The notes beneath the pieces are model-generated. The model made no database searches. It worked only from the letters and a program-made list of their open reading frames with translations, and was not told the origin of the DNA. This document shows, in pieces, positions 1 through 10,014 of a stretch of 64,000 nucleotides of DNA. The translations under genes were made by a program, and so were the position numbers. The stretch's first letter is position 1. Every line of letters begins with the position of its first letter. Origin of the DNA: Sinorhizobium terangae. GTDB taxonomy: Bacteria; Pseudomonadota; Alphaproteobacteria; Rhizobiales; Rhizobiaceae. The stretch covers positions 1 to 64,000 of the forward strand of contig NZ_WITC01000015.1 in the NCBI RefSeq assembly GCF_009601505.1. Direction: 5' to 3'.

Positions 1-49
1 CGGCCTGTCACGCCGGAGGTCGCGGGTTCGAGCCCCGTCACTCGCGCCA
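1..49 (+). tRNA. tRNA-Asp (GTC), 3' part only
   Basis: These bases match exactly the 3' two thirds of the complete tRNA-Asp at 122-198: the anticodon stem with GTC, variable loop, T arm with GGTTCGAGCCC, the acceptor 3' strand CACTCGC, discriminator G and encoded CCA. The 5' part lies outside the window. The two copies would be tandem, separated by about 70 bases. Confidence 0.93.
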
Positions 50-121
50 CTCTTGAAAGGCAAAGCAGCGGCATTCTCAAAATGTGCCGATGATGTAATA
101 ATGGCCAGATGGCCATGATGC

Positions 122-198
122 GCGGGTGTAGCTCAGTCGGTTAGAGTGCCGGCCTGTCACGCCGGAGGTCGCGGGTTCGAGCCCCGTCACTCGCGCCA
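122..198 (+). tRNA. tRNA-Asp (anticodon GTC)
   Basis: A complete 77-base tRNA. The acceptor 5' strand GCGGGTG pairs with CACTCGC (one G-U pair); the D arm contains AGCTCAGTCGGTTAGAG, the anticodon stem GCCGG-CTGTCAC-GCCGG presents GTC, and the T arm is GCGGGTTCGAGCCCCGT. CCA is encoded. It reads codons GAC/GAT for aspartate. It sits about 300 bases upstream of nuoA in the same orientation; no integrase or attachment-site duplication is seen beyond the tandem copy. Confidence 0.97.
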
Positions 199-504
199 TT
201 TCTCCTGTCTTTCGATGCGATCTGGTGGCGCGGATTTCCGTGTTTTGCATTGCGGCATTGTGTCTCGGTGCGCAACCATCTGCGGCAAAGTTCGTCCGTT
301 CCCACAAATGCGCGCTTTGACGCTGCTGCGCCGAATGATGTCGCATTATCCTTGTGTCGCGAAGCGGTTTAAATGCCCCTTGAAGGCTTGCGCGCGGGCG
401 CGGCCTGCGCTAACCACTCTGGCGTTGCAACATATTTTTCGGCCTGCGAGATTTGTTGTTTTAGCGCTTCTCCGGCGCTCTCCCGCAGGCAGGGACGGAT
501 AACA
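199..504. other. Intergenic, tRNA-Asp to nuoA
   Basis: About 300 bases with no convincing gene. It must contain the promoter of the nuo operon, but I find no clear -35/-10 pair; a TTGACG at 317-322 is followed by a weak CATTAT at 344-349 with too long a spacer. A purine-rich AGGGACGG at 491-498 is the ribosome binding site of nuoA. Confidence 0.5.
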
Positions 505-870
505 ATGACTGAACTTCTCGGTTCCTATGTTCCGATCGCGATTTTCATTGGAATCGCGCTTGTGATCGGCCTCGCACTCCTGGTCGCCCCTTTTGCTGTC
601 GCCTTCAAGGCGCCCGATTCGGAAAAGCTGTCGGCCTACGAATGCGGCTTCAATGCGTTCGACGACGCCCGCATGAAGTTCGACATCCGTTTCTATCTCG
701 TGTCGATCCTCTTTATCATCTTCGATCTGGAAGTGGCGTTCCTCTTCCCCTGGGCTGTCTCGTTCAGGGAAATGGGCTGGTTCGGCTTCTGGTCGATGAT
801 GGTCTTCCTCCTGGTGCTGACGGTCGGCTTTATCTATGAATGGAAGAAGGGAGCGCTGGAATGGAACTAA
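505..870 (+). CDS. nuoA: NADH-quinone oxidoreductase subunit A
   Basis: Membrane-arm subunit of respiratory complex I (type I NADH dehydrogenase), next to the quinone chamber in the inner membrane. The 121-residue product has three hydrophobic segments (about 8-30, 66-88, 92-113) and the family blocks YECGF and [11 protein letters not shown], whose acidic residues are conserved. The ATG at 505 is chosen because AGGGACGG lies 6 bases upstream and the product then starts at the usual family N-terminus; the frame is open further upstream but without family similarity. First gene of the nuo operon; its stop overlaps the nuoB start. Confidence 0.96.
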   Translation: MTELLGSYVPIAIFIGIALVIGLALLVAPFAVAFKAPDSEKLSAYECGFNAFDDARMKFDIRFYLVSILFIIFDLEVAFLFPWAVSFREMGWFGFWSMMVFLLVLTVGFIYEWKKGALEWN

Positions 871-1439
871 CATCCGGCACCACGCTCGTTGCGCCGCAGC
901 CGAAGGGGATCATCGATCCCTCGACCGGCAAGCCGATCGGCAGCAATGACGCTTTCTTCGGCGAGATCAACAACGAGCTTGCCGACAAGGGTTTTCTCGT
1001 TACCTCGACCGACGAGCTGATCAACTGGGCCCGCACCGGTTCGCTGATGTGGATGACCTTCGGTCTTGCCTGCTGCGCTGTCGAAATGATGCAGATGTCG
1101 ATGCCGCGCTATGACGCCGAGCGTTTCGGCTTCGCACCGCGCGCCTCACCGCGCCAGTCCGACGTCATGATCGTCGCCGGCACGCTTACCAACAAGATGG
1201 CACCCGCGCTTCGCAAGGTCTACGACCAGATGCCGGAGCCCCGCTATGTCATCTCGATGGGCTCCTGCGCCAACGGCGGCGGCTACTATCACTATTCCTA
1301 TTCGGTCGTGCGCGGTTGCGACCGCGTCGTGCCCGTCGACATCTACGTGCCAGGCTGTCCTCCCACGGCAGAAGCGCTGCTCTATGGCGTGCTTCTGCTG
1401 CAGAAGAAGATCCGCCGGACCGGCACGATCGAGCGCTAA
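861..1439 (+). CDS. nuoB: NADH-quinone oxidoreductase subunit B
   Basis: Peripheral-arm subunit that carries Fe-S cluster N2, the last electron carrier before quinone. The 192-residue protein has the cluster cysteines C71-C72 in [11 protein letters not shown]136 in MGSCANGG and C166 in [11 protein letters not shown]. The ATG at 861 overlaps the last codons of nuoA by 10 bases and gives the normal N-terminus; an in-frame ATG at 840 would add seven residues inside nuoA and is less likely. Translation is probably coupled to nuoA. Confidence 0.96.
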   Translation: MELTSGTTLVAPQPKGIIDPSTGKPIGSNDAFFGEINNELADKGFLVTSTDELINWARTGSLMWMTFGLACCAVEMMQMSMPRYDAERFGFAPRASPRQSDVMIVAGTLTNKMAPALRKVYDQMPEPRYVISMGSCANGGGYYHYSYSVVRGCDRVVPVDIYVPGCPPTAEALLYGVLLLQKKIRRTGTIER

Positions 1440-1458
1440 GGGCAGGGGAGTCTTTAAG

Positions 1459-2064
1459 ATGAGTGAAGCCCTGAACGAGCTTGCCTCCTATCTGCGCGAG
1501 ATGCGGGGTGCGCTGATCGCCGATTCGTCGATCAAATACGGCGAATTGACCCTGACGGTGGAGGCCGAGCACCTCATTGCGCTCCTGAGTTTCCTGCGCG
1601 ACGACGTGCAGTGCGGTTTTGTCAGCCTGATCGATGTCTGCGGCGTAGACTACCCGCAGCGGCCGGATCGTTTCGACGTCGTCTATCATCTGCTGTCGCC
1701 GCGCCAGAACCTGCGTGTCCGTGTCAAGGTCGCAACTGCCGACGGCGACCCCGTGCCTTCTGCCACTTTGGTCTATCCGGGTGCGGACTGGTTCGAGCGG
1801 GAAGCTTACGACATGTACGGCATCCTCTTCACCGGGCATCCGGATCTGCGCCGCATCCTGACGGACTACGGTTTCGAAGGCCATCCGTTGCGCAAGGACT
1901 TCCCGCTGACCGGTTTCGTCGAGGTGCGTTACGACGACGAAGCCAAGCGGGTCGTCTACGAACCCGTCGAGCTGAAGCAGGAGTTCCGCAACTTCGATTT
2001 TCTTTCGCCCTGGGAGGGGACCGAATACGTCCTGCCCGGCGACGAGAAGGCGAAGGCACGGTGA
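1459..2064 (+). CDS. nuoC: NADH-quinone oxidoreductase subunit C
   Basis: The 30-kDa-type hydrophilic subunit of the complex I connecting module; it bears no cofactor and packs against NuoD. The product is 201 residues, the usual size for a separate (not nuoCD-fused) gene. The family signature [10 protein letters not shown] is followed by GHPDLRRIL and [10 protein letters not shown]. The start at 1459 follows a GGGGAG purine run and gives the family N-terminus; the same frame is open upstream through nuoB but that part is a shadow. Confidence 0.96.
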   Translation: MSEALNELASYLREMRGALIADSSIKYGELTLTVEAEHLIALLSFLRDDVQCGFVSLIDVCGVDYPQRPDRFDVVYHLLSPRQNLRVRVKVATADGDPVPSATLVYPGADWFEREAYDMYGILFTGHPDLRRILTDYGFEGHPLRKDFPLTGFVEVRYDDEAKRVVYEPVELKQEFRNFDFLSPWEGTEYVLPGDEKAKAR

Positions 2065-2120
2065 TTTAAGTCGGCCCGTGGCGGTCCGGCGAGGACGCCA
2101 ACCGGCCTGGAGCAATCGGT

Positions 2121-3311
2121 ATGACCGAACATAACGTTCGCAACTTCAACATCAACTTTGGCCCGCAGCATCCGGCGGCGCACGGCGTTCTGCGTCTCGT
2201 GCTTGAGCTCGACGGCGAAATCGTCGAGCGCGTCGATCCGCATATCGGCCTCCTGCATCGCGGCACGGAGAAGTTGATCGAGGCCAAGACCTACCTGCAG
2301 GCCATCCCCTACTTCGATCGGCTCGACTATGTTGCGCCGATGAACCAGGAGCATGCCTTCGCGCTTGCCGTCGAAAGACTGACACGCACTGAGGTGCCGA
2401 TCCGCGGTCAGCTTATCCGTGTTCTTTACTCGGAAATCGGCCGTATCCTTTCGCATCTTCTTAACGTGACAACGCAGGCGATGGACGTCGGTGCGCTGAC
2501 GCCGCCGCTCTGGGGTTTCGAAGAGCGCGAGAAGCTGATGGTCTTCTACGAGCGCGCCTGTGGCGCCCGCATGCACTCGGCCTATATTCGGCCGGGCGGC
2601 GTGCACCAGGACCTGCCGCATCAGCTCGTCGAGGACATCGGCAAATGGATCGATCCGTTCCTGAAGACCGTCGACGATATCGACGAGCTGCTTACCGGTA
2701 ACCGTATCTTCAAGCAGCGCAACGTCGATATCGGCGTCGTAAAGCTGGAGGATGCCTGGGCCTGGGGCTTCTCCGGCGTGATGGTGCGCGGCTCGGGCGC
2801 CGCCTGGGACCTGCGTCGCGCGCAGCCCTATGAGTGCTATTCCGATCTCGAATTCGATATCCCGATCGGCAAGAACGGCGACTGCTACGACCGCTACCTG
2901 ATCCGCATGATCGAAATGCGCGAATCTGCGAGGATCATGCGCCAGTGCGTGAACCGCCTGCTCGGCGACGCCAAGGCCGGGCCGGTCTCTTCGATGGACG
3001 GCAAGATCGTGCCGCCGAAGCGCGGCGAGATGAAGCGTTCGATGGAGGCCTTGATCCATCACTTCAAGCTCTATACCGAGGGCTACCACGTCCCGGCCGG
3101 CGAAGTTTATGCCGCGGTCGAGGCGCCCAAGGGCGAATTCGGCGTCTATCTGGTCTCCGATGGTTCCAACAAGCCATACCGGTGCAAGATCCGCGCCCCG
3201 GGCTATGCCCACCTGCAGGCCATGGACTTCATCTGTCGCGGACACCAGCTCGCCGACGTCTCGGCCGTGCTCGGATCCCTGGACATCGTGTTTGGCGAGG
3301 TAGACCGCTGA
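2121..3311 (+). CDS. nuoD: NADH-quinone oxidoreductase subunit D
   Basis: The 49-kDa-type subunit that forms the quinone-binding pocket with NuoB. The 396-residue protein starts [22 protein letters not shown], with the His of the quinone pocket loop in [10 protein letters not shown], and ends with DIVFGEVDR, the conserved C-terminus of this family and of its Ni-Fe hydrogenase relatives. The start is about 55 bases after nuoC. Its TGA at 3309-3311 shares a base with the ATG of the next small gene. Confidence 0.97.
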   Translation: MTEHNVRNFNINFGPQHPAAHGVLRLVLELDGEIVERVDPHIGLLHRGTEKLIEAKTYLQAIPYFDRLDYVAPMNQEHAFALAVERLTRTEVPIRGQLIRVLYSEIGRILSHLLNVTTQAMDVGALTPPLWGFEEREKLMVFYERACGARMHSAYIRPGGVHQDLPHQLVEDIGKWIDPFLKTVDDIDELLTGNRIFKQRNVDIGVVKLEDAWAWGFSGVMVRGSGAAWDLRRAQPYECYSDLEFDIPIGKNGDCYDRYLIRMIEMRESARIMRQCVNRLLGDAKAGPVSSMDGKIVPPKRGEMKRSMEALIHHFKLYTEGYHVPAGEVYAAVEAPKGEFGVYLVSDGSNKPYRCKIRAPGYAHLQAMDFICRGHQLADVSAVLGSLDIVFGEVDR

Positions 3312-3565
3312 TGCGTCTGGCGCCGCTTGCCGTTCTCGGGCTTCTTGCGTTCACTTCTGCGGCTTTCGCCCAGGAGGACGTGAACAGCGCGTCGTCCGAG
3401 GCATTGCGCGGCGGCTCCATGTCCGCGCTCCTGTCGAAGGGCTATGAGATCAAGGCCGCGGTCGCCAACGGCACGCGCTACATCGTATTTTTGCAGAAAG
3501 ACCAGTCAGCCTATGCCTGCGAATTCGTCTCCGTGGCGAAATCGCGGTGCGGTTCGATTAACTGA
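3311..3565 (+). CDS. Small exported protein inside the nuo operon
   Basis: An 84-residue product not recognised as any complex I subunit. Residues 1-20 form a signal peptide ([20 protein letters not shown], then QEDV) that predicts export to the periplasm. The mature part of about 64 residues has two cysteines near the C-terminus (YACEF and SRCGS) that could form a disulfide. The ATG overlaps the nuoD stop as TGATG, so translation is likely coupled, and nuoE begins 16 bases after its stop. It is therefore co-transcribed with complex I; a role in assembly or envelope redox is only a guess. Confidence 0.75.
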   Translation: MRLAPLAVLGLLAFTSAAFAQEDVNSASSEALRGGSMSALLSKGYEIKAAVANGTRYIVFLQKDQSAYACEFVSVAKSRCGSIN

Positions 3566-3581
3566 TAAGGTGTCCACTAGA

Positions 3582-4721
3582 ATGTCCGTTCGTCGACTAG
3601 CCGAAGACACTGTCCAGCCAGCGAGCTTTGCGTTCAACAAAGAGAATGCTGCCTGGGCGAAGGCAACGATCAAGAAATATCCGAAAGGCCGCGAGCAGTC
3701 GGCGGTCATTCCCCTGCTGATGCGCGCTCAAGAGCAGGATGGCTGGGTCACGAAGGCAGCGATCGAGTCGGTAGCAGACATGCTTGGCATGCCCTATATC
3801 CGCGTTCTCGAGGTTGCGACGTTCTACACGCAGTTCCAGCTGAAACCGGTCGGCACGCGTGCGCACGTGCAGGTTTGCGGAACCACGCCGTGCATGCTGC
3901 GCGGCGCCGAGGACCTGATCAAGGTCTGCAAGAGCAAGATCGCCTCGGATCCCTTCACCCTGAACGAGAGCGGTACCCTGTCGTGGGAAGAAGTCGAATG
4001 TCAGGGCGCCTGCGTCAATGCGCCGATGGTGATGATCTTCAAGGATACGTTCGAAGACCTGACGCCTGAGCGCCTGGAACAGATTATCGACGACTTCGAA
4101 GCAGGCAAGGGTGCGGCAGTTACGCCCGGCCCGCAGATCGACCGCGTCTATTCCGCGCCCGTTGGCGGTCCGACGACATTGCTGGCGCTGGATCCGGCGA
4201 CGACAAATAGCCCCGCACAGGCAAATCCCGGCCGGGCGAAGAAGACCTCGAACGAGCCGGCGGTCAGCATCCCGCCGGCGAACGCAGCAAGGGCGAAGAC
4301 CGCAAGCGCGGTTACCAATCCCACATTGAAGACGCCGGCCACCGCGCGGAAAGAAGCGGCAACCATCGCCAAGATCGAAGGCGAGACCGTCGACAAGTCC
4401 AAGCCTGCCAAGCCTGCGGTCGTAGGCCGGCCGTCTCTCGAAGACAAAAACCGCCCGGCGAGTATCGAGAAGCCGGCGACGGTCGACGATCTCAAGCTGA
4501 TCTCGGGCGTCGGCCCCAAGATCGAGGGGATCCTGCATGAGATCGGCATCTACACGTTTGCGCAGGTTGCCTCCTGGAAGAAGGCCGAGCGCGAATGGGT
4601 CGACGGGTATCTGAATTTCAAGGGCCGTATCGAGCGCGACGATTGGGTCAAGCAGGCCAAGGCGCTCGCCAAGGGCGGTGAAGCCGAATACATCAAGGTT
4701 TTCGGCAAGAAGCCGCGGTAA
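3582..4721 (+). CDS. nuoE: NADH-quinone oxidoreductase subunit E with C-terminal HHH extension
   Basis: Complex I subunit with the N1a [2Fe-2S] cluster, partner of NuoF in the NADH-oxidising module. The thioredoxin-like core is residues 1-170, with cluster ligands C99, C104 (VCGTTPC), C140 and C144 (ECQGAC). A typical NuoE stops near 170; here 379 residues are encoded. Residues about 180-300 are a low-complexity Ala/Pro/Lys linker, and about 305-379 form a helix-hairpin-helix-like module ([19 protein letters not shown], then [19 protein letters not shown]). The same module occurs in the protein at 6044-6688. The start gives the family N-terminus; the frame is open upstream only as a shadow of the previous gene. 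Confidence 0.95.
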   Translation: MSVRRLAEDTVQPASFAFNKENAAWAKATIKKYPKGREQSAVIPLLMRAQEQDGWVTKAAIESVADMLGMPYIRVLEVATFYTQFQLKPVGTRAHVQVCGTTPCMLRGAEDLIKVCKSKIASDPFTLNESGTLSWEEVECQGACVNAPMVMIFKDTFEDLTPERLEQIIDDFEAGKGAAVTPGPQIDRVYSAPVGGPTTLLALDPATTNSPAQANPGRAKKTSNEPAVSIPPANAARAKTASAVTNPTLKTPATARKEAATIAKIEGETVDKSKPAKPAVVGRPSLEDKNRPASIEKPATVDDLKLISGVGPKIEGILHEIGIYTFAQVASWKKAEREWVDGYLNFKGRIERDDWVKQAKALAKGGEAEYIKVFGKKPR

Positions 4722-4732
4722 AGAGGTGAACC

Positions 4733-6037
4733 ATGCTAAAAGATGAAGACCGCATCTTTACCAATCTCTACGGCCTCAAGGACAAATCCCTGAGGGGCGC
4801 CATGGCGCGCGGCCACTGGGACGGCACCAAAGAGATCCTGGAAAAGGGCCGCGACTGGATCATCAACGAGATGAAGGCTTCCGGCCTTCGCGGCCGCGGT
4901 GGCGCCGGCTTCCCGACCGGGCTGAAGTGGTCCTTCATGCCGAAAGAAAGCGACGGACGGCCGCATTATCTCGTGGTCAACGCGGACGAGTCGGAGCCCG
5001 GCACCTGCAAGGACCGCGACATCATGCGCCACGATCCGCACACGCTGATCGAAGGCTGTCTGGTCGCGAGCTTCGCCATGGGCGCCCATACCGCCTACAT
5101 CTACGTGCGCGGCGAATATATCCGCGAGCGCGAGGCGCTGCAGGCGGCGATCGACGAATGTTATGACGCTGGTCTGCTCGGCAAGAACAACAAGCACGGC
5201 TGGGACATGGACATCTACGTCCATCACGGCGCCGGTGCCTATATCTGCGGCGAAGAAACCGCATTGCTCGAAAGCCTTGAGGGCAAGAAGGGCCAGCCGC
5301 GCCTGAAGCCGCCGTTCCCGGCAAACATGGGTCTCTACGGCTGCCCGACGACCGTCAACAACGTTGAATCGATCGCGGTCGCGCCGACCATTTTGCGCCG
5401 CGGCGCGAGCTGGTTCTCCTCGATCGGCCGCCCGAACAATGTCGGCACGAAGCTGTTCATGATCTCCGGCCACGTCAATAAGCCGTGCACCGTCGAAGAG
5501 GCGATGGGCATCACGTTCCGCGAGCTGATCGAAAAGCATGCGGGCGGCATCCGCGGCGGCTGGGACAATCTCTTGGCCGTCATTCCGGGTGGTGCGTCGT
5601 GCCCGGTCGTGAAAGCCGAAGACATCATCGACTGCCCGATGGATTTCGACGGTCTGCGCGAAGTCAAGTCGTCCTTCGGCACCGCTGCGGCGATCGTCAT
5701 GGACAGGTCCACCGACATCATCAAGGCGATCGCCCGCATCTCGGCATTCTTCAAGCACGAGAGCTGCGGCCAGTGCACGCCTTGCCGCGAGGGCACGGGC
5801 TGGATGTGGCGCGTGATGGAACGCATGGTGCAAGGCCGTGCGCAGAAGCGCGAGATCGACATGCTTTTCGATGTGACGAAGCAGATCGAGGGCCACACCA
5901 TCTGTGCGCTTGGCGATGCGGCCGCCTGGCCGGTTCAGGGCCTTATCCGCAACTTCCGCCCGGAGATCGAAAAGCGCATCGACGAATACACACGCAACGC
6001 GACGTCACACGGCGCGGTGCTCGAAGCAGCGGAGTAA
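4733..6037 (+). CDS. nuoF: NADH-quinone oxidoreductase subunit F
   Basis: The 51-kDa subunit that binds NADH and FMN and holds [4Fe-4S] cluster N3; electron entry point of complex I on the cytoplasmic side. The 434-residue protein shows the FMN-site glycine loop [13 protein letters not shown], the block [15 protein letters not shown], and the cluster motif [14 protein letters not shown] with the fourth cysteine in HTICALGDA. It begins 11 bases after nuoE with an AGAGGTGA ribosome binding site. Confidence 0.98.
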   Translation: MLKDEDRIFTNLYGLKDKSLRGAMARGHWDGTKEILEKGRDWIINEMKASGLRGRGGAGFPTGLKWSFMPKESDGRPHYLVVNADESEPGTCKDRDIMRHDPHTLIEGCLVASFAMGAHTAYIYVRGEYIREREALQAAIDECYDAGLLGKNNKHGWDMDIYVHHGAGAYICGEETALLESLEGKKGQPRLKPPFPANMGLYGCPTTVNNVESIAVAPTILRRGASWFSSIGRPNNVGTKLFMISGHVNKPCTVEEAMGITFRELIEKHAGGIRGGWDNLLAVIPGGASCPVVKAEDIIDCPMDFDGLREVKSSFGTAAAIVMDRSTDIIKAIARISAFFKHESCGQCTPCREGTGWMWRVMERMVQGRAQKREIDMLFDVTKQIEGHTICALGDAAAWPVQGLIRNFRPEIEKRIDEYTRNATSHGAVLEAAE

Positions 6038-6043
6038 CGACCG

Positions 6044-6688
6044 ATGGCCGGGGCACGTAAGGACGGACAAAGCATGGAAAAGGCCGGCGTAGTCATTCCA
6101 TTCGCGCGGTCCCTCGACGTCGACCCGGCCGATCCGTTCGGCATGGCCGAATGGATGAAAAACATGCCGAACCTGCCGCTGCACCCGCTGATGGCGCATC
6201 CGACGGCCGCGGTCGCGGCCGCGACGGCGCTTGGCTTCGGCCTGTCGAGCCATATCGCCGGCATCATGTTCGGCGCCATGCAGGGCGCTGTGAGTGCAAT
6301 GCAGCAAGGCATCTTGGCGCCGGTGCTGCCACAGGCAGCCGCGCCGAAGCCTACGGCAGCGCCGGCCAAGCGGGTGGTAGCGCAAGCTCCGGAAGCATTG
6401 CCGGCTCCCGTTGTTGCGCGGCCCTCCAGGGTGTCCAGGCCGAAGGCAAAAGCGAAGGCGCCGGCCAAGTCTGCAAAGCCGTCGGTTGCAGCCGATGACC
6501 TCAAGCGGATTTCCGGCATCGGTCCGAAGCTTGAGCAGGTCTTGAACGCCAGGGGCATCCGCCGCTTTGCCGACATCGCCGCCTTAAGCGACGCGGACGT
6601 GGCGCGACTGGATAAGGAACTCGGCTTCGACGGCCGCATCCTGCGCGACGATTGGGTAGGGCAGGCGAAGGCGCTCAAGGGCGTGTGA
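6044..6688 (+). CDS. Stand-alone HHH-domain protein of the nuo operon
   Basis: A 214-residue protein not part of canonical complex I. Residues about 12-35 are polar; about 50-90 are Ala/Gly-rich and hydrophobic (HPTAAVAAATALGFG and onwards), suggesting membrane contact or an amphipathic helix. About 100-150 is an Ala/Pro/Lys linker, and about 152-214 is a helix-hairpin-helix-like module starting ADDLKRISGIGPKLEQVLN and ending RDDWVGQAKALKGV. That module matches the NuoE C-terminus almost residue for residue in its core. The gene starts 6 bases after nuoF and overlaps the next frame by one base; an alternative ATG lies at 6074. Confidence 0.85.
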   Translation: MAGARKDGQSMEKAGVVIPFARSLDVDPADPFGMAEWMKNMPNLPLHPLMAHPTAAVAAATALGFGLSSHIAGIMFGAMQGAVSAMQQGILAPVLPQAAAPKPTAAPAKRVVAQAPEALPAPVVARPSRVSRPKAKAKAPAKSAKPSVAADDLKRISGIGPKLEQVLNARGIRRFADIAALSDADVARLDKELGFDGRILRDDWVGQAKALKGV

Positions 6689-6795
6689 TGAAAGATTATG
6701 AGGCGATGACCCCTCCGCGGCCATCGCCACCAAGCGGCGTGGCCGTAACGGAATTGTCTGCCGCCGAGAGGCAGGCGGACGGAAGACAGGATTGA
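6688..6795 (+). CDS. 35-residue micro-ORF before nuoG
   Basis: A short frame starting on an ATG that overlaps the preceding stop (GTGTGATGA) and ending 8 bases before the nuoG ATG at 6804. The product starts MKDYEAMTPPRPSPPSG and is proline-rich, then acidic/basic. The tight couplings at both ends suggest it is translated, if only to bridge ribosomes to nuoG. No domain is recognised; coding status is uncertain. Confidence 0.45.
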   Translation: MKDYEAMTPPRPSPPSGVAVTELSAAERQADGRQD

Positions 6796-6803
6796 GTGCG
6801 AAG

Positions 6804-8885
6804 ATGGCAAAGCTGAAAGTCGACGGAAAAGAGATCGAGGTCCCGGATCATTTCACCCTGCTCCAGGCGTGTGAAGAGGCCGGCGCCGAGGTTCCGCGCT
6901 TCTGTTTCCATGAGCGGCTTTCGGTCGCCGGCAACTGCCGCATGTGTCTGGTCGAAGTGAAGGGCGGACCGCCGAAGCCGGCAGCCTCGTGCGCCATGGG
7001 CGTGCGCGATCTGCGTCCCGGCCCGAATGGCGAGGTGCCGGAAGTGTTCACGACCACGCCGATGGTCAAGAAGGCGCGCGAAGGCGTCATGGAGTTCCTG
7101 CTGATCAACCACCCGCTCGACTGCCCGATCTGCGACCAGGGCGGTGAATGCGACCTGCAGGATCAGGCCATGGCGTTCGGCATCGACAGCTCGCGCTACC
7201 AGGAAAACAAGCGCGCGGTCGAGGACAAATATATCGGCCCGCTGGTGAAGACGGTGATGAACCGCTGCATCCATTGCACGCGCTGCGTCCGCTTCACGAC
7301 GGAAGTCGCCGGCATTGCCGAGCTCGGCCTCATCGGCCGCGGCGAGGACGCCGAGATCACCACTTATCTCGAACAGGCGATGACCTCAGAACTGCAGGGC
7401 AACGTCGTCGACCTTTGCCCGGTCGGCGCTCTGACCTCCAAGCCCTTCGCCTTCACGGCCCGTCCCTGGGAACTGAACAAGACGGAGTCGATCGACGTCA
7501 TGGACGCCGTCGGTTCCGCGATCCGCGTCGACACGCGCGGCCGCGAAGTGATGCGCATCATGCCCCGCGTCAACGAGGACATCAACGAGGAGTGGATCTC
7601 CGACAAGACCCGCTTTATCTGGGATGGGCTGAAGACACAGCGCCTCGACCGTCCCTACGTCAAGAAGGATGGCCGTCTACAGCCCGCAAGCTGGAGCGAT
7701 GCGTTCCAGGCGATCAAGGCTGCCGTGGCAAACACCTCGGGCGACAAGATCGGTGCGATCGCCGGCGATCTCGCTTCCGTCGAAGAGATGTACGCTCTGA
7801 AGGAGCTTGTTGCGTCGCTCGGCTCTGAGAACATCGACTGCCGGCAGGACGGTGCCGCACTCGACCCATCGCTCGGCCGCGCCAGCTACATCTTCAACCC
7901 GACGATCCAGGGTATCGAAAACGCCGATGCGCTGCTCATTATCGGCTCCAACCCGCGCTTTGAAGCGTCCGTGCTCAATGCGCGCATCCGCAAGCGCTAC
8001 CGCATGGGCAATTTTCCGATCGGCGTGATCGGCGAACAGAGTGAACTGCGCTACGACTATGAATATCTCGGCGCGGGCAGCGAAACGCTTGCCGAACTCC
8101 TTTCCGGCAAGGCCAAGTTCGTCGCCACCTTGAAGAAGGCCGAGCGGCCGCTGATCGTCGTCGGCCAGGGTGCGCTGGCAGGGGAGGGCGGTGCGGCCGT
8201 CCTCGCAAATGCGGCAAAGCTCGCAGTCGCGGTCGGCGCGGTCGGTGCGGATTGGAACGGCTTCGCCGTGCTTCACACCGCAGCCTCGCGCGTCGGCGCT
8301 CTCGATCTTGGCTTCGTCCCCGGCAAGGGCGGCAAGTCGGCCGCGGAAATGGTCGCCGGCACCGACGTGCTCTTCCTGCTCGGTGCGGATGAGATCGACC
8401 TTTCGGCGCGAAAGGCCGGCTTCACCGTCTATATTGGTTCGCACGGGGACAACGGCGCACATGCGGCCGATGTCATTCTCCCGGGCGCGACCTATACCGA
8501 AAAGTCCGGGACCTGGGTCAATACAGAAGGCCGGGTACAGGTTGGTAGCCGCGCGGGCTTCGCCCCGGGCGACGCGCGTGAGGACTGGGCCATTATCCGC
8601 GCGCTTTCCGATGTGCTCGGCCGGAAGCTGCCCTTTGATTCGCTTGGCGAATTGCGTGCGAAACTCTACGCGGCACATCCGCATTTCGCCGAGATCGACG
8701 CTATCGCAGCCGGCGACAGCGATGAAATTGCCGCACTCGCACAAAAAGCAGGTGCGATGGCAAAATCCGCGTTTGCGTCTCCGGTCAAAGACTTCTATTT
8801 GACGAACCCGATAGCGCGCGCATCCGCCGTCATGGCCGAATGCTCGGCTTTGGCACGCAACAATTTCAAAGCTGCGGCGGAATGA
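6804..8885 (+). CDS. nuoG: NADH-quinone oxidoreductase subunit G
   Basis: The largest peripheral subunit of complex I, 693 residues, carrying clusters N1b, N4 and N5. N1b ligands are C34, C45, C48 and C63. N5-type ligation is H103, C107, C110 and C116 (HPLDCPICDQGGEC). N4 ligands are C155, C158, C161 (CIHCTRC) and C205. The rest is a molybdopterin-oxidoreductase-like domain without the extra N7 cysteine motif. The ATG at 6804 is preferred; an in-frame TTG at 6792 would add four residues and overlap the upstream micro-ORF. Confidence 0.96.
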   Translation: MAKLKVDGKEIEVPDHFTLLQACEEAGAEVPRFCFHERLSVAGNCRMCLVEVKGGPPKPAASCAMGVRDLRPGPNGEVPEVFTTTPMVKKAREGVMEFLLINHPLDCPICDQGGECDLQDQAMAFGIDSSRYQENKRAVEDKYIGPLVKTVMNRCIHCTRCVRFTTEVAGIAELGLIGRGEDAEITTYLEQAMTSELQGNVVDLCPVGALTSKPFAFTARPWELNKTESIDVMDAVGSAIRVDTRGREVMRIMPRVNEDINEEWISDKTRFIWDGLKTQRLDRPYVKKDGRLQPASWSDAFQAIKAAVANTSGDKIGAIAGDLASVEEMYALKELVASLGSENIDCRQDGAALDPSLGRASYIFNPTIQGIENADALLIIGSNPRFEASVLNARIRKRYRMGNFPIGVIGEQSELRYDYEYLGAGSETLAELLSGKAKFVATLKKAERPLIVVGQGALAGEGGAAVLANAAKLAVAVGAVGADWNGFAVLHTAASRVGALDLGFVPGKGGKSAAEMVAGTDVLFLLGADEIDLSARKAGFTVYIGSHGDNGAHAADVILPGATYTEKSGTWVNTEGRVQVGSRAGFAPGDAREDWAIIRALSDVLGRKLPFDSLGELRAKLYAAHPHFAEIDAIAAGDSDEIAALAQKAGAMAKSAFASPVKDFYLTNPIARASAVMAECSALARNNFKAAAE

Positions 8886-8905
8886 GCGCGAGGGAATAGA
8901 GTATC

Positions 8906-9949
8906 ATGGACGCTTTCGTTTCGACCTATCTCTGGCCTGCGATCATCATGATCGCCCAGTCGTTGCTGCTGCTGGTCGCGCTGCTGGTCTTCATCGCCTA
9001 CATTCTGCTGGCCGACCGCAAGATCTGGGCCGCTGTGCAGCTCCGCCGCGGCCCGAACGTCGTCGGTCCCTGGGGATTGTTCCAGTCCTTCGCCGACCTC
9101 CTGAAATTCGTTTTCAAGGAGCCGGTCATTCCGGCTGGTGCCAACAAGACGATCTTCCTCCTTGCGCCGCTGGTTTCGGTGACGCTTGCGCTTGCTGCCT
9201 GGGCGGTCATTCCGCTCAACGCAAACTGGGTGATCGCGAACATCAACGTCGGCATCCTCTTCGTCTTCGCCATATCTTCTCTTGAAGTTTATGGCATCAT
9301 CATGGGCGGCTGGGCGTCTAACTCGAAGTATCCCTTCCTCGGCGCCTTGCGTTCCGCCGCGCAGATGGTGTCCTACGAAGTCTCGATCGGCTTCGTCATC
9401 GTCACGGTTCTGCTTTGCGTCGGCTCGCTCAACCTGACGGACATCGTCACCGCACAGACCGACGGCCTTGGAACGATGATCGGCCTACCGGCGTCGTTCC
9501 TCGACTGGCATTGGCTGTCGCTGTTCCCGATGTTCGTCGTGTTCTTCATCTCGGCACTTGCCGAGACGAACCGTCCGCCCTTCGATCTGCCCGAAGCCGA
9601 ATCCGAACTCGTTGCCGGCTTCATGGTCGAATACGGCTCTACTCCGTATATGATGTTCATGCTCGGCGAATACGCGGCGATCTGCCTTATGTGCGCGCTG
9701 ACGACGATCCTGTTCCTCGGCGGCTGGCTTCCCCCGCTCGACGTGTGGTTCCTGAACTGGGTCCCGGGCATCGTCTGGTTCGTGCTGAAGGCCTCGTTCG
9801 TGTTCTTCATGTTCGCGATGGTCAAGGCTTTCGTGCCGCGCTACCGCTACGACCAGTTGATGCGCCTCGGCTGGAAGGTCTTCCTTCCGCTGTCGCTCGC
9901 CATGGTCGTCATCGTCGCATTCGTTTTGAAGCTGATGGGGTGGGCTTGA
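8906..9949 (+). CDS. nuoH: NADH-quinone oxidoreductase subunit H
   Basis: Membrane subunit at the junction with the peripheral arm; forms the quinone entry tunnel and first half-channel. The 347 residues form about eight transmembrane helices. Family blocks are [22 protein letters not shown] near the N-terminus and [23 protein letters not shown] in the middle, the latter with the conserved acidic loop. It begins 20 bases after nuoG, with AGGGAATAGAG as ribosome binding site. Confidence 0.97.
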   Translation: MDAFVSTYLWPAIIMIAQSLLLLVALLVFIAYILLADRKIWAAVQLRRGPNVVGPWGLFQSFADLLKFVFKEPVIPAGANKTIFLLAPLVSVTLALAAWAVIPLNANWVIANINVGILFVFAISSLEVYGIIMGGWASNSKYPFLGALRSAAQMVSYEVSIGFVIVTVLLCVGSLNLTDIVTAQTDGLGTMIGLPASFLDWHWLSLFPMFVVFFISALAETNRPPFDLPEAESELVAGFMVEYGSTPYMMFMLGEYAAICLMCALTTILFLGGWLPPLDVWFLNWVPGIVWFVLKASFVFFMFAMVKAFVPRYRYDQLMRLGWKVFLPLSLAMVVIVAFVLKLMGWA

Positions 9950-10014
9950 TGTCCGTCCGCGCTTCGCTGCATACCGCCGGCGTCTCCGAGGCCGGCAAGT
10001 TTGGAGGTAAATGA
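9949..10014 (+). CDS. 21-residue frame bridging nuoH and nuoI
   Basis: A tiny frame with TGATG overlap to nuoH and ATGATGG overlap to nuoI; its last codons contain the GGAGGT ribosome binding site of nuoI. The product would be [20 protein letters not shown] plus one lysine. It may only carry ribosomes across the 65-base gap. Little supports a functional peptide. Confidence 0.2.
   Translation: MSVRASLHTAGVSEAGKFGGK

Noticed and set aside
1-500. tRNA-Asp as an integration site for a genomic island
   Set aside because: No integrase, no displaced tRNA 3' fragment beyond the tandem gene copy, and core genes follow immediately.
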